Assembly: GCA_009773995.1 (NCBI GenBank)
Contig: VSMY01000073.1
Coordinates: 1 to 13,747 of the forward strand
Direction: 5' to 3'
Origin: Oscillibacter sp.
Lineage (GTDB): Bacteria; Bacillota; Clostridia; Oscillospirales; Oscillospiraceae
DNA length: 13,747 nt
The translations under genes and the position numbers were made by a program. Positions 5,551 to 12,174 of this stretch are shown in pieces. How positions within the stretch are numbered: the first letter of the stretch is position 1; each line of letters opens with the position of its first letter. Below the pieces are notes generated by a model. That model saw only the letters and a list, made by a program, of their open reading frames with translations. It was not told the origin of the DNA and did not search any database.

Positions 5551-5787
5551 ATGAAACGCAGTACGCCCATGCGCCGCAACATCGGCGCGAAGGTTCAGTA
5601 TTACCGGAGACAGATGGGATTAACGCAGAAGGAACTTGCCGCCCAGCTACAGGTCAACGGCTGCGATTTATCAGAGACGATTGTGGGGCATATTGAGACC
5701 GGACACAGGGCCGTCTCCGTTTTTGAAATCGACAAACTGACGGAGGTCCTGCAAGTGGACTACAACGCCCTGTTTGCCCAGGATTGA
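5551..5787 (+). CDS. XRE-family helix-turn-helix regulator
   Basis: The 78-residue single-domain protein has a typical XRE layout: NIGAKVQYYRRQMGLTQKEL, then AAQLQVNGCDLSETIVGHIE with TGHRAVSVFEIDKLTEVLQV. LTQKELA is helix 2, and the ETIVGHIETGHRAV stretch covers the recognition helix and its following turn. The ATG at 5551 has TGGAG 8 nt upstream, lying within an inverted repeat. No convincing plus-strand promoter was found, so transcription may be weak or unusual. It is divergent from the 72-residue gene and followed by a strong terminator. It is not closely similar to the XRE protein in the rpmA-obg cassette. The AT-rich 100 bp before it contrasts with the GC-rich surroundings, a hint of transfer. 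Confidence 0.88.
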   Translation: MKRSTPMRRNIGAKVQYYRRQMGLTQKELAAQLQVNGCDLSETIVGHIETGHRAVSVFEIDKLTEVLQVDYNALFAQD

Positions 5788-5793
5788 GCGCGA

Positions 5794-5823
5794 AAAGAGA
5801 CAGCCCTCTCGGGCTGTCTCTTT
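5794..5823. terminator. Bidirectional intrinsic terminator
   Basis: AAAGAGACAGCCC and GGGCTGTCTCTTT form a perfect 13-bp stem with a TCTC loop. A T run ends the stem in both directions (TTTATC on plus, TTTTCG on minus). It lies between the convergent XRE and symporter genes and can serve both. Confidence 0.93.
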
Positions 5824-5842
5824 ATCTTTATGAGCCGCCGCC

Positions 5843-7231
5843 TCACTTCACGGCCTTGACCACCAGGCGGGTCAGGCCGAAGAGGCCGATGGCGTTGGGA
5901 ATGACCATCAGGTTATTGAACATGTCGGACAGCTCCCACACCAGGTCGTTGGAGGCCAGGGTCCCCAGGAAGATGAACACCAGGGCAATCAGCGTATAGA
6001 CCACAATGGACTTCTTTCCAAACAGGTAGTTCATGTTGATCTTGCCGAAGAGGTTCCAGCCCAGGATGGTGGAGAAGGCGAAGAAGAACAGGCACACGGC
6101 CACGAACATGGCCCCCAGGTTCTCCCCGAAGACCACGCCGAAGGCGGTCTGGGCCAGGTTGGCCTTGCCGATGACCTCGGTGACGGAGCCGGTGTAGCCC
6201 CCGGCCAGAGGGCCGTCGGCGGTGTACAGGGTGGAGATGATGACCAGGGCGTTCAGGGTCAGCACCACAAAGGTGTCGATGAACACGCCGATCATGGCCA
6301 CCACGCCCTGGTCGTGGGGGCAGGCCACGTTGGCCAGCGCGTGGGCGTGGGGGGTGGAGCCCATGCCGGCCTCGTTGGAGAACAATCCCCGCTTCGCGCC
6401 CTGGCTCAGGGCGATTTTCAGCGCCGCGCCGAAGCCGCCGCCCAGAATGGCCTGGGGCTGGAAGGCGTACTTGAAGATCATGCCGATGGTGGCGGGGAGG
6501 TACTTGGCCCGGACCACCAGCACCACCAGGCCGCCCAGGACGAAGAGGGCCGCCATGATGGGGACGATTTTTTCCGTGACGGAGGCCAGGCGCTGCACGC
6601 CGCCCAGGAAGATAATGGCGCAGATGGCCACCAGCACCACGCCCACAATCCAGGAGGGCACGCCGAAGGCCGTCTGGAAGGTGGAGCCGATGGAGTTGGA
6701 CTGGACCATGCAGCCGAAGAAGCCCAGGGCCAGGATGATGGCGATGGAGAAGAAGCCCGCCAGGAACTTGCCGAAGGCCCCCTTGAAGGCCGTGGTGATG
6801 TAGTACACGGGGCCGCCCTGGATGCTGCCGTCTTTATCCTTCACCCGGGTCTCCTGAGCCAGGACGGCCTCGGAGTAAATGGTGGCCATACCGAAGAAGG
6901 CGATGATCCACATCCAGAAGATGGCTCCGGGGCCGCCGGTAAGAATCGCGCCGGAGGCGCCCACGATGTTGCCGGTGCCCACCTGGGCGGCGATGGCGGT
7001 GGCCAGGGCCTGGAAGGAGCTCATGCCGCTGTCATGCCGGCCGCCGGCCAGGGTCAGGTTGCCGAAGACCTTTCCCATGCCCTCGCCGAAGCAGCGGATC
7101 TGGACAAAGCGGGTCTTGATGGAGAACCACAGGCCCACCGCGATGAGCAGGCCCACCAGGATGTAGTCGGACAGGTAGGCGTTGATGGTCTGCACAATGG
7201 GCAGAAGCGTGGCTTGCACTTGCTGTAACAT
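5843..7231 (-). CDS. Sodium:alanine/glycine symporter (AGCS family)
   Basis: The 462-residue integral membrane protein has roughly ten or eleven hydrophobic segments. AGCS signatures are present: AAQVGTGNIVGASGAILTGG, GPGAIFWMWIIAFFGM, a QGGPVYYIT segment and RGLFSNEAGMGSTPHAHA. The family imports alanine or glycine with sodium across the cytoplasmic membrane. The ATG at 7231 has AGGAGGG 9 nt upstream. A glycine riboswitch and a terminator lie in its leader (7249-7415), which points to glycine as the substrate or regulatory signal. It is a single-gene unit bounded by terminators on both sides. Confidence 0.96.
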   Translation of the reverse strand: MLQQVQATLLPIVQTINAYLSDYILVGLLIAVGLWFSIKTRFVQIRCFGEGMGKVFGNLTLAGGRHDSGMSSFQALATAIAAQVGTGNIVGASGAILTGGPGAIFWMWIIAFFGMATIYSEAVLAQETRVKDKDGSIQGGPVYYITTAFKGAFGKFLAGFFSIAIILALGFFGCMVQSNSIGSTFQTAFGVPSWIVGVVLVAICAIIFLGGVQRLASVTEKIVPIMAALFVLGGLVVLVVRAKYLPATIGMIFKYAFQPQAILGGGFGAALKIALSQGAKRGLFSNEAGMGSTPHAHALANVACPHDQGVVAMIGVFIDTFVVLTLNALVIISTLYTADGPLAGGYTGSVTEVIGKANLAQTAFGVVFGENLGAMFVAVCLFFFAFSTILGWNLFGKINMNYLFGKKSIVVYTLIALVFIFLGTLASNDLVWELSDMFNNLMVIPNAIGLFGLTRLVVKAVK

Positions 7232-7248
7232 AGGTTGTTTCCCTCCTG

Positions 7249-7280
7249 AAAAAATAAAAGGAACGGCCCCGCGCCGCTCC
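7249..7280 (-). terminator. Riboswitch-linked intrinsic terminator before the symporter gene
   Basis: On the minus strand GGAGCGGC pairs with GCCGTTCC (one G-U pair, loop GCGGG), followed by TTTTATTTTTT. A nearly identical copy of the 5' arm (GGAACGGC, 7321-7314) can pair perfectly with the same 3' arm. The strand therefore has alternative partners, as expected in a riboswitch expression platform. Confidence 0.8.
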
Positions 7281-7324
7281 GAACAAGAGGACGGAAACGG
7301 GGAAATCCCCCGCGCCGTTCCACT

Positions 7325-7415
7325 CCGTCCTTTTACCTGAGAGATTCGGCGGGCGCTCCCACGCGCCGCCTTGCACCTTCGGTACCCGTTTCCGGGCTTC
7401 TCCAGAGCCGCATCC
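7325..7415 (-). ncRNA. Glycine riboswitch (gcvT motif), single aptamer
   Basis: Read on the minus strand, the conserved elements appear in order: GGCTCTGGAGAAGCCCG, then ACCGAAGGTGCAA, a GC-rich P3 hairpin (GGCGGCGCG ... CGCCCGCC), then AATCTCTCAGGTAAAAGGAC. These are the core of the glycine aptamer. Only one full aptamer is visible. The following AGGACGGA (7331-7324) can pair with TCCGTCCT (7295-7288), resembling the short accessory stem found beside single-aptamer versions. It sits in the leader of the symporter gene. Whether glycine turns expression on or off cannot be decided by eye. Confidence 0.93.
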
Positions 7416-7482
7416 GTCCCCGGTCCCTCGGCCCGAGGGCCTGTTTCCGGGGATTTCCTTTGCCGATATCCAATTTGGTATT

Positions 7483-7511
7483 ACCTTAACACGCCCCGGC
7501 CCCGTTGTCAA
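7483..7511 (-). promoter_or_regulatory. Promoter of the riboswitch-symporter transcript
   Basis: On the minus strand a perfect TTGACA (7511-7506) lies 17 bp from a weak -10 box TAAGGT (7488-7483). Transcription would start around 7476, giving a leader of about 245 nt. The early leader has a hairpin of CCCTC and GAGGG (in 7427-7440) enclosed by CCCCGG and CCGGGG. Confidence 0.65.
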
Positions 7512-7565
7512 TCGTGCATTTTCACAAAATGTCCGCAAAGAGGAGACGGATATTCTCCGCACAAG

Positions 7566-7595
7566 GACAAAAAGAAGGGGCACAACGTGCCCCTT
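7566..7595 (-). terminator. Terminator of the mgtC-like operon
   Basis: On the minus strand AAGGGGCAC and GTGCCCCTT form a perfect 9-bp stem (7595-7575) with a 3-nt loop, followed by CTTTTTG. It lies about 106 bp beyond the stop codon of the second mgtC-like gene. The rest of 7512-7701 shows no gene. Confidence 0.8.
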
Positions 7596-7701
7596 GCGAT
7601 TTCAATAAAACGGCTGTGTTCGTTACCGGGCGGAAACCTCAAATGGACAACAGGCGTTAGAGCGCGATAAAGTCCTTTGGATGCTTCCTTTCAAGAAAGT
7701 A

Positions 7702-8394
7702 TCACAGCTCCCGCACGGAGACCACCCCGGCGGTGGCGAGGATCTCCTGCTTGAGGTGATCCACATCCAGCCCCTTGTGGAGGCGCAGGGTGAAGATGGC
7801 GCAGGCGTTGTGCTCCTCGTTGGACTTGGAGTGGATGATGCCCATGTTGAGGATTTTCAGCCCGTGCTCCCGGAACTCCTGGAGGAGGACGTCCATGGTC
7901 TTGTTGTCGCCGTACTCGATGTAGAGATTGACCTCCGGGGCGTTTTGCAGCATCCGGTATTCCACCCGGGAGAAGAACAGCTCGGCAATCAAAATCAGGA
8001 AGGTGGCGAAGAGGCCCCCCTCGTAGAAGCCGCCGCCCAGGGCCAGGCCGATGATGGCCGCCGCCCACAGGCCCGCCGCCGTGGTCAGGCCCTTCACCCG
8101 CTGGCGGCGGGTGACGATGATGGTGCCCGCGCCGATGAAGCCGATGCCCGCCACCACCTGGGCCCCCAGCCGGGCCATGTCGGTGTACTGGCCCAGGACC
8201 AGGTAGAGGTACTGGCTGGTCAGCGTGGTCATGGCCGCGCCGAGGCAGATCAGAATATGGGTGCGGAAGCCCGCCGGGCGGCGCTTGTACTCCCGCTCGA
8301 TGCCGATGATGCCGCCGCAGACCACCGCCAGGGTCATCCGCAGGGCCACGGACCAGATGGTCACGTCCCGCAGGCCGTCAAAGAGCGTCAGCAT
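7702..8394 (-). CDS. MgtC/SapB family membrane protein (downstream paralogue)
   Basis: The protein has 230 residues: an N-terminal membrane domain with about four or five segments and a soluble C-terminal domain (from about 150) resembling the ACT-like domain of MgtC relatives. Family motifs are GGIIGIEREYKRRPAGFRTH (27-46), GIGFIGAGTIIV (83-94) and KGLTTAAGLWAAA (101-113). MgtC proteins are linked to growth at low magnesium and, in Salmonella, to inhibition of the F-type ATP synthase; the role in this gut lineage is unknown. The ATG at 8394 has AGGAGG 8 nt upstream, 16 bp after the stop of its paralogue, so they form an operon. A terminator at 7566-7595 ends it. Confidence 0.93.
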   Translation of the reverse strand: MLTLFDGLRDVTIWSVALRMTLAVVCGGIIGIEREYKRRPAGFRTHILICLGAAMTTLTSQYLYLVLGQYTDMARLGAQVVAGIGFIGAGTIIVTRRQRVKGLTTAAGLWAAAIIGLALGGGFYEGGLFATFLILIAELFFSRVEYRMLQNAPEVNLYIEYGDNKTMDVLLQEFREHGLKILNMGIIHSKSNEEHNACAIFTLRLHKGLDVDHLKQEILATAGVVSVREL

Positions 8395-8410
8395 GGATCA
8401 TCCCTCCTCA

Positions 8411-9136
8411 TCAAATGTCGTGGACGACGTACACGTCTTCCAGCTCCGAGATGGCGGCCAAAATCTTGGCGTGGGCGTTGGGCCGGTTCATCCGCAGGGA
8501 GAAGATGGCGTTTGGGTGCTGGGAGGGGGTCTGCTTTCCGTGGTCCACCTCCACCTCGTAGATGGTCACGTCTTTGGCCTTGATGCGGTTGATGATTTCC
8601 GCCACGTCGTCCAGGGACTGGAACTCCACATAGATGTTCATGTTTTTCGCGTTCTCCACGATGTACAGCTCCACCGCGGGCAGCAGGTGGACCACCAGGA
8701 AGATGAGCAGGAAGGCCAGGCCCACGCACTCGTAGAACCCCGCCCCGACGGCCAGGCCCATGCAGGCCGAGGCCCACAGGCCCGCCGCCGTGGTCAGGCC
8801 CTTCACCTTCTGCTGCCCGGTCACCAGGATGGTGCCCGCGCCCAAAAAGCCGATGCCGTTGATAACCTGGGCCCCGAAGCGGCTGACGTCGGTGCGGATG
8901 CCGATTTCCGCGGCTCTCTCCGCCCAGACGTGGTTCAGCATATAGGACTCATACTGGCTCAAAAGCATGGTCAGCGCCGCCGCCATGCACACCAGCATGT
9001 AGGTCCGGAAGCCCGCCGGGCGGTGCTTCCTGGCCCGCTCCAGGCCGATCATGCCGCCGCAGAACATGGCCAGGGTCAGCCGCAGCAGCACGGAGACGGT
9101 GTTGACCTCCCGCAGATAATCCAATTGGTGCAGCAC
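8411..9136 (-). CDS. MgtC/SapB family membrane protein (upstream paralogue)
   Basis: The protein has 241 residues from a GTG at 9136 with AGGAG 8 nt upstream. Its organisation is the same as in the downstream paralogue: GGMIGLERARKHRPAGFRTY (27-46), GIGFLGAGTILV (94-105), VKGLTTAAGLWASA (111-124) and a soluble C-terminal domain. It is about 10 residues longer in the loop before the second motif (LNHVWAERAAEIGIRTDVSR). The C-terminal domains of the two proteins differ much more than the membrane parts, which suggests different signals or partners, or a hetero-oligomer. It is the first gene after a perfect consensus promoter (9282-9310) and a structured leader. Confidence 0.93.
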   Translation of the reverse strand: MLHQLDYLREVNTVSVLLRLTLAMFCGGMIGLERARKHRPAGFRTYMLVCMAAALTMLLSQYESYMLNHVWAERAAEIGIRTDVSRFGAQVINGIGFLGAGTILVTGQQKVKGLTTAAGLWASACMGLAVGAGFYECVGLAFLLIFLVVHLLPAVELYIVENAKNMNIYVEFQSLDDVAEIINRIKAKDVTIYEVEVDHGKQTPSQHPNAIFSLRMNRPNAHAKILAAISELEDVYVVHDI

Positions 9137-9172
9137 TGGACTCGCTCCTCTCCGAATGAACGCCCCTCCGGG

Positions 9173-9211
9173 CGAAAGAAAAGGGAAGGAGCGGCGGAAA
9201 CCGCTTCTTCC
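9173..9211 (-). terminator. Second terminator-like hairpin in the mgtC-like leader
   Basis: On the minus strand GGAAGAAGCGG (9211-9201) and CCGCTCCTTCC (9194-9184) form an 11-bp stem with one A-C mismatch and a 6-nt loop. The U-rich tract CTTTTCTTTC follows. A smaller stem, CGCCC and GGGCG (9174-9161), comes next, before the ribosome binding site. It may attenuate transcription of both mgtC-like genes. Confidence 0.5.
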
Positions 9212-9220
9212 ATCACCTGT

Positions 9221-9274
9221 TCAAAAAACCCGCAGACAAACGTTTGCGCCGGGAAAACCCTCTGCCGCCGGGTT
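9221..9274 (-). promoter_or_regulatory. First leader hairpin with U6, possible attenuator
   Basis: The first bases of the transcript (AACCCG, 9274-9269) pair with CGGGTT (9232-9227). The stem continues as CAGA with TCTG across a 4-nt bulge, and a run of six T follows the stem. Inside the loop are GGGTTTTCCC and the palindrome CAAACGTTTG, which offer alternative folds. No known riboswitch class was recognised. Confidence 0.45.
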
Positions 9275-9281
9275 GATTTGT

Positions 9282-9310
9282 ATTATAGACAGCCCTCATG
9301 GGTTTGTCAA
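9282..9310 (-). promoter_or_regulatory. Perfect consensus promoter of the mgtC-like operon
   Basis: On the minus strand TTGACA (9310-9305) and TATAAT (9287-9282) are exactly 17 bp apart. Transcription should start near 9275, giving a leader of about 140 nt. The remaining 9311-9435 stretch has only small hairpins (for example AAAAAG with CTTTTT at 9324-9338) and no gene. Confidence 0.9.
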
Positions 9311-9435
9311 CGTTTTCCGCTTTAAAAAGTGGCTTTTTGTCTGGTATGACAAATGGAAACCGGGGTTTTTGGCATTTTGCCGGGCAGAAAACGCCGGCGG
9401 CAAAGCCATCTATGCGCAAACGTTGTCCCTCCGTC

Positions 9436-9807
9436 TCACCGGATGACGGCGAAGTACAGCCACAGGCCGAAGGGAATGACGATCTGTAAGGCCAGGATGA
9501 GGGGCACGCCGAACCGGAAAGCCTTGTGAAGGGTCTTGTGATGGAAGGCCTTCATGCCCAGGAGGGCCCCGATACTGCCCCCCGCCGCCGCCAGGAGGAG
9601 GAGGTTTTTCTCCGGGACCCGGCGGACCGTCTCCTTTTTCTCCTTCCGCTTGGCCTGGAGCTTGTCCGCGCCGAAGACGAGGAAGGTGATGACGTTGATG
9701 AGGACCAGCCAGAGGGCCAACAGGCCCCAGGGGGAGCCCACGACGGCCCAAATAAAGTCGTTATGGGCCTCCGGCGTATACGTGTAGGAGAGAAGGGTCA
9801 TATCCAT
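9436..9807 (-). CDS. DUF1294 membrane protein
   Basis: The 123-residue protein has three or four hydrophobic segments (LALWLVLINVITFLVFGADK, LLLLAAAGGSIGALLGM and the C-terminal LILALQIVIPFGLWLYFAVI). The DUF1294 signature is present: FGADKLQAKR, a basic spacer, RRVPEKNLLLLA, GGSIGALLGMKAFHHKT and FRFG. The function of the family is unknown. The ATG at 9807 has GAGGTG 6 nt upstream; a second ATG two codons later is also possible. It follows psuG after a hairpin, with no evident promoter of its own, so it may depend on read-through. Confidence 0.92.
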   Translation of the reverse strand: MDMTLLSYTYTPEAHNDFIWAVVGSPWGLLALWLVLINVITFLVFGADKLQAKRKEKKETVRRVPEKNLLLLAAAGGSIGALLGMKAFHHKTLHKAFRFGVPLILALQIVIPFGLWLYFAVIR

Positions 9808-9832
9808 ATGTACACCTCATTCCAAAAGGATA

Positions 9833-9856
9833 GGACGGCTGGAAGACCAGCCGTCC
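9833..9856. terminator. Hairpin terminator between psuG and the DUF1294 gene
   Basis: GGACGGCTGG and CCAGCCGTCC form a perfect 10-bp stem with a 4-nt loop. The trailing tract is weak on the minus strand (TATCCTTTTGG) and short on plus (CATTTTAAC), so partial read-through from psuG into the DUF1294 gene is plausible. Confidence 0.7.
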
Positions 9857-9872
9857 CATTTTAACACAGGTT

Positions 9873-10802
9873 TCAGTTCTTGGCAAGGGCCGCCAGCTCC
9901 GCCGCCGTCTTGGCGGCAAGGCGGGCGTTGTTGAACACCAGCTGGATGTTGCTGTCCAGGGAGCTGCCCCCGGTGAGCTCCTTGATCTTCGCCAGCAGGA
10001 AGGGGGTGGTCTCCTTGCCGTGGATGCCCTTGACCTTGGCTTCGTCCACCGCGTCGGAGATGGCCTTTCCGATGACGTCCGCGTCCATGGAGTACTCCTC
10101 CGGGATGGGGTTGGCCACCAGCATGCCGCCCACCAGGCCCATGTCCTGCTTGACATAGAAGGCCTTGGCCAGGTCCGCCGGGGTGTCGATGCGGTAGTCC
10201 ACGCCGAAGCCGGACTTCCGGGTGTAGAAGGCGGGGAGCTCCTCGGTGCCGTAGCCGATGACGGGCACGCCGTGGGTCTCCAGATACTCCAGGGTCAGCC
10301 CCAGGTCCAGGATGGACTTGGCCCCGGCGCAGACCACCATGACGGGGGTCCGGGCCAGCTCCTCCAGGTCGGCGGAGATGTCCATGGTGGTCTCCGCCCC
10401 CCGGTGGACGCCGCCGATGCCGCCGGTGGCGAAGACCTGGATGCCCGCCATGTGGGCGATGATCATGGTGGTGGTCACCGTGGTGGCTCCGTCCCGGCCC
10501 TGGGCCACCAGGATGGGGAGATCCCGGCGGCTGGCCTTGGCCACGCCCGCGCCGGTCTTGCCGAGATAATCAATCTCCTCGGGGGAGAGGCCCGCTTTGA
10601 GGCGGCCGCCCAAGACGGCGATGGTGGCGGGGACGGCCCCGTTCTCCCGGATGATGGACTCCACCTTCAGGGCGGTTTCCACGTTCTGGGGATAGGGCAT
10701 GCCGTGGGAGATGATGGTGGACTCCAGGGCCACCACGGGCTTCCCGGCGGCCAGGGCCTCCTTGACTTCGGGGGCGACGTCCAGATACTTGTTCATGTTC
10801 AT
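9873..10802 (-). CDS. psuG: Pseudouridine-5'-phosphate glycosidase
   Basis: The 309-residue protein has family length. It splits pseudouridine 5'-phosphate into uracil and ribose 5-phosphate in the cytosol. Residues matching the E. coli active site are visible at a constant offset of four: Glu27 in ALESTIISHG, Lys162 in CAGAKSILDLG and Asn285 in SLDSNIQ. Other family blocks are GATTVTTTMI and FATGGIGGVHRGAETTMDIS. The ATG at 10802 has AAGGAAGG 7 nt upstream. It follows psuK after 66 bp that includes an AT-rich stretch (10821-10844). No pseudouridine transporter gene is in the window. Confidence 0.97.
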   Translation of the reverse strand: MNMNKYLDVAPEVKEALAAGKPVVALESTIISHGMPYPQNVETALKVESIIRENGAVPATIAVLGGRLKAGLSPEEIDYLGKTGAGVAKASRRDLPILVAQGRDGATTVTTTMIIAHMAGIQVFATGGIGGVHRGAETTMDISADLEELARTPVMVVCAGAKSILDLGLTLEYLETHGVPVIGYGTEELPAFYTRKSGFGVDYRIDTPADLAKAFYVKQDMGLVGGMLVANPIPEEYSMDADVIGKAISDAVDEAKVKGIHGKETTPFLLAKIKELTGGSSLDSNIQLVFNNARLAAKTAAELAALAKN

Positions 10803-10868
10803 GATGATACCTTCCTTTATAATTGATAATGGATAATTGACAATAGGGTTCCGGCGGCGGGCACGTGC

Positions 10869-11957
10869 TCAGGCGGGCTCCTGGCCCAGGCGTTCCCGGA
10901 GGGCCTCCTCGCTGAGGCGGGGGTTGATGGTCTCCCGGCTCTCCATGGCGATGGAGGAGGCGGCCAGGCCCGCCTGGGCGGTCTCCTCCAGGTCCGTGCC
11001 CTGGAGATAGGCCCAGGCGATGGCGGCCATGAAGGCGTCCCCGCAGCCGGTGGCGTTCACCAGCTCCGCCGGGAGGCAGGGCAGCTGTACCCGGCCGCTG
11101 CGGTCCGCGGCGAAGACGCCGTCCGCCCCCAGGGAGATGAACACCCGGCGGAGGCCGGTTTCCAAAAGGGCGTCCGCCGCCCGGTTCAGGCTTTCCTTGT
11201 CCGTAATGGGCACGCCGGAGAGGAGCTCCGCCTCCAGGCGGTTGGGCTTTAAGGTGTGGAGTTTCCCCAGGACGGGTTTCAGCTTCACGGCCTTGGCGGT
11301 GGACACCGGGTCGGCGAAGAGGGGGGCGGCGCAGTTCTCCGCCAGCCACGCGATGCTCTCTTCCGGGATGTTGGTGTCCAGGACCACCGCCTGGCTGGCG
11401 TCCAGGAGCTTGCGCCGCTGGGCCAGGGCCTGGGGGGTCAGGTGCCGGTAAATTTCCATGTCGCTGACGGCCAGGGCCATGTCCCCCCGCTCGTCGTTGA
11501 TGAAGAGATAGGTGGAGGTCCGCCCGCCGGGGATGACGGGGGACTGGGAGATGTCGATGCCCAGCTCGCCGCAGCTGGCGGCCAGCTTCTGGGCGTTCAG
11601 ATCGTCCCCGAAGGCCGTCACCAGCCGCACGTCCAGGCCCAGCAGGGCCATGTTGTGGGCGATATTCCGCCCCACGCCCCCCAGGGAGGAGCTCACGGCT
11701 CCGGGGTTGGAGTCCCGTGCGACCAAAGCCGCCTCCGGCCGCCCGCCGATGTCCACATTGACGCCCCCCACCACGGTGACGTAGGGGGCCGTCTGGACGA
11801 TGTAGCCCTTGCCGGTGATATAGCCTTTCTTCATCAGGTTGGAGATATGCACGGCGACGGAGGAGCGGGTAATCCCCGCCTTGTCCGCCAGCTCCTTCTG
11901 GGAGATGAGGGGGTTTTCCTCAATCCAGTTCAAAAGCTGCCGTTCCCGCTTGGTCAT
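10869..11957 (-). CDS. psuK: Pseudouridine kinase with N-terminal winged-helix domain
   Basis: The 362-residue protein has two parts. Residues 1-55 form a winged helix (RERQLLNWIEENPLISQKEL, then KAGITRSSVAVHISNLMKKG). The rest is a PfkB-type sugar kinase: VTVVGGVNVDIGG near 60-72, SSSLGGVGRNIAHNMALLG, and the ATP-site motif NATGCGDAFMAA at 301-312 with Asp307 as the likely catalytic base. It phosphorylates pseudouridine to pseudouridine 5'-phosphate, which PsuG, encoded next, cleaves. The ATG at 11957 is chosen because GGAGG lies just upstream; an in-frame start at 11978 lacks one. The fused DNA-binding domain and the palindrome over the promoter suggest autoregulation. Confidence 0.95.
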   Translation of the reverse strand: MTKRERQLLNWIEENPLISQKELADKAGITRSSVAVHISNLMKKGYITGKGYIVQTAPYVTVVGGVNVDIGGRPEAALVARDSNPGAVSSSLGGVGRNIAHNMALLGLDVRLVTAFGDDLNAQKLAASCGELGIDISQSPVIPGGRTSTYLFINDERGDMALAVSDMEIYRHLTPQALAQRRKLLDASQAVVLDTNIPEESIAWLAENCAAPLFADPVSTAKAVKLKPVLGKLHTLKPNRLEAELLSGVPITDKESLNRAADALLETGLRRVFISLGADGVFAADRSGRVQLPCLPAELVNATGCGDAFMAAIAWAYLQGTDLEETAQAGLAASSIAMESRETINPRLSEEALRERLGQEPA

Positions 11958-11969
11958 GGCCCACCTCCG

Positions 11970-12007
11970 AATAAGCAAAAATTTATATCATTAATCTAAT
12001 GCTTATT
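11970..12007. promoter_or_regulatory. Nested palindromes at the psuK promoter, candidate operator
   Basis: AATAAGCA (11970-11977) and TGCTTATT (12000-12007) are perfect inverted copies with 22 bp between them. Within this span CATTA-ATC-TAATG (11989-12001) is a second palindrome. The right arm overlaps the -10 box. The site would suit the winged helix of PsuK itself or another local regulator. Confidence 0.5.
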
Positions 12008-12032
12008 ATAGTGCCGCAGAGCCAAATGTCAA
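12005..12032 (-). promoter_or_regulatory. Promoter of the psuK-psuG operon
   Basis: On the minus strand a perfect TTGACA (12032-12027) and a perfect TATAAT (12010-12005) are 16 bp apart. Confidence 0.88.
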
Positions 12033-12116
12033 GAGGGCATTTTGAAAAATTTCTCCTCCAGATTTTGGGCATTTTGACCATCCGTCCCCCGCCCGCCGCC
12101 GATGGTCCGGGAGAGC

Positions 12117-12145
12117 TGGACAGCGGGGACCCCTTTGGGTATACT
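12117..12145 (+). promoter_or_regulatory. Promoter of the LytTR-DUF3021 operon
   Basis: TGGACA (12117-12122) and TATACT (12140-12145) are 17 bp apart, about 30 bp before the LytTR start codon. An inverted repeat, GACCATC (12076-12082) and GATGGTC (12101-12107), lies just upstream. Confidence 0.75.
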
Positions 12146-12174
12146 GGAAATCAGCAAGAGAGGAGGCGGGGCCC

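Noticed and set aside
6314..7228. Long plus-strand open frame (304 codons) opposite the symporter gene
   Set aside because: It is glycine/histidine/aspartate-rich nonsense, a by-product of GC-rich third positions of the symporter gene, and has no family motif.
7681..9325. Two long plus-strand open frames opposite the mgtC-like genes
   Set aside because: Composition is biased (His, Asp, Gly, Gln) and the opposite strand encodes clear MgtC motifs with good ribosome binding sites.
9240..9424. 11-bp inverted match AACGTTTGCGC (9240-9250) and GCGCAAACGTT (9414-9424)
   Set aside because: It is short and lies on both sides of a promoter without symmetry to any gene; it could be chance.
10815..10845. 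Possible promoter (TTGTCA, 16 bp, TATAAA) before psuG
   Set aside because: Its start site would fall at the psuG ribosome binding site, leaving no usable leader. The stretch looks more like an AT-rich intergenic repeat.
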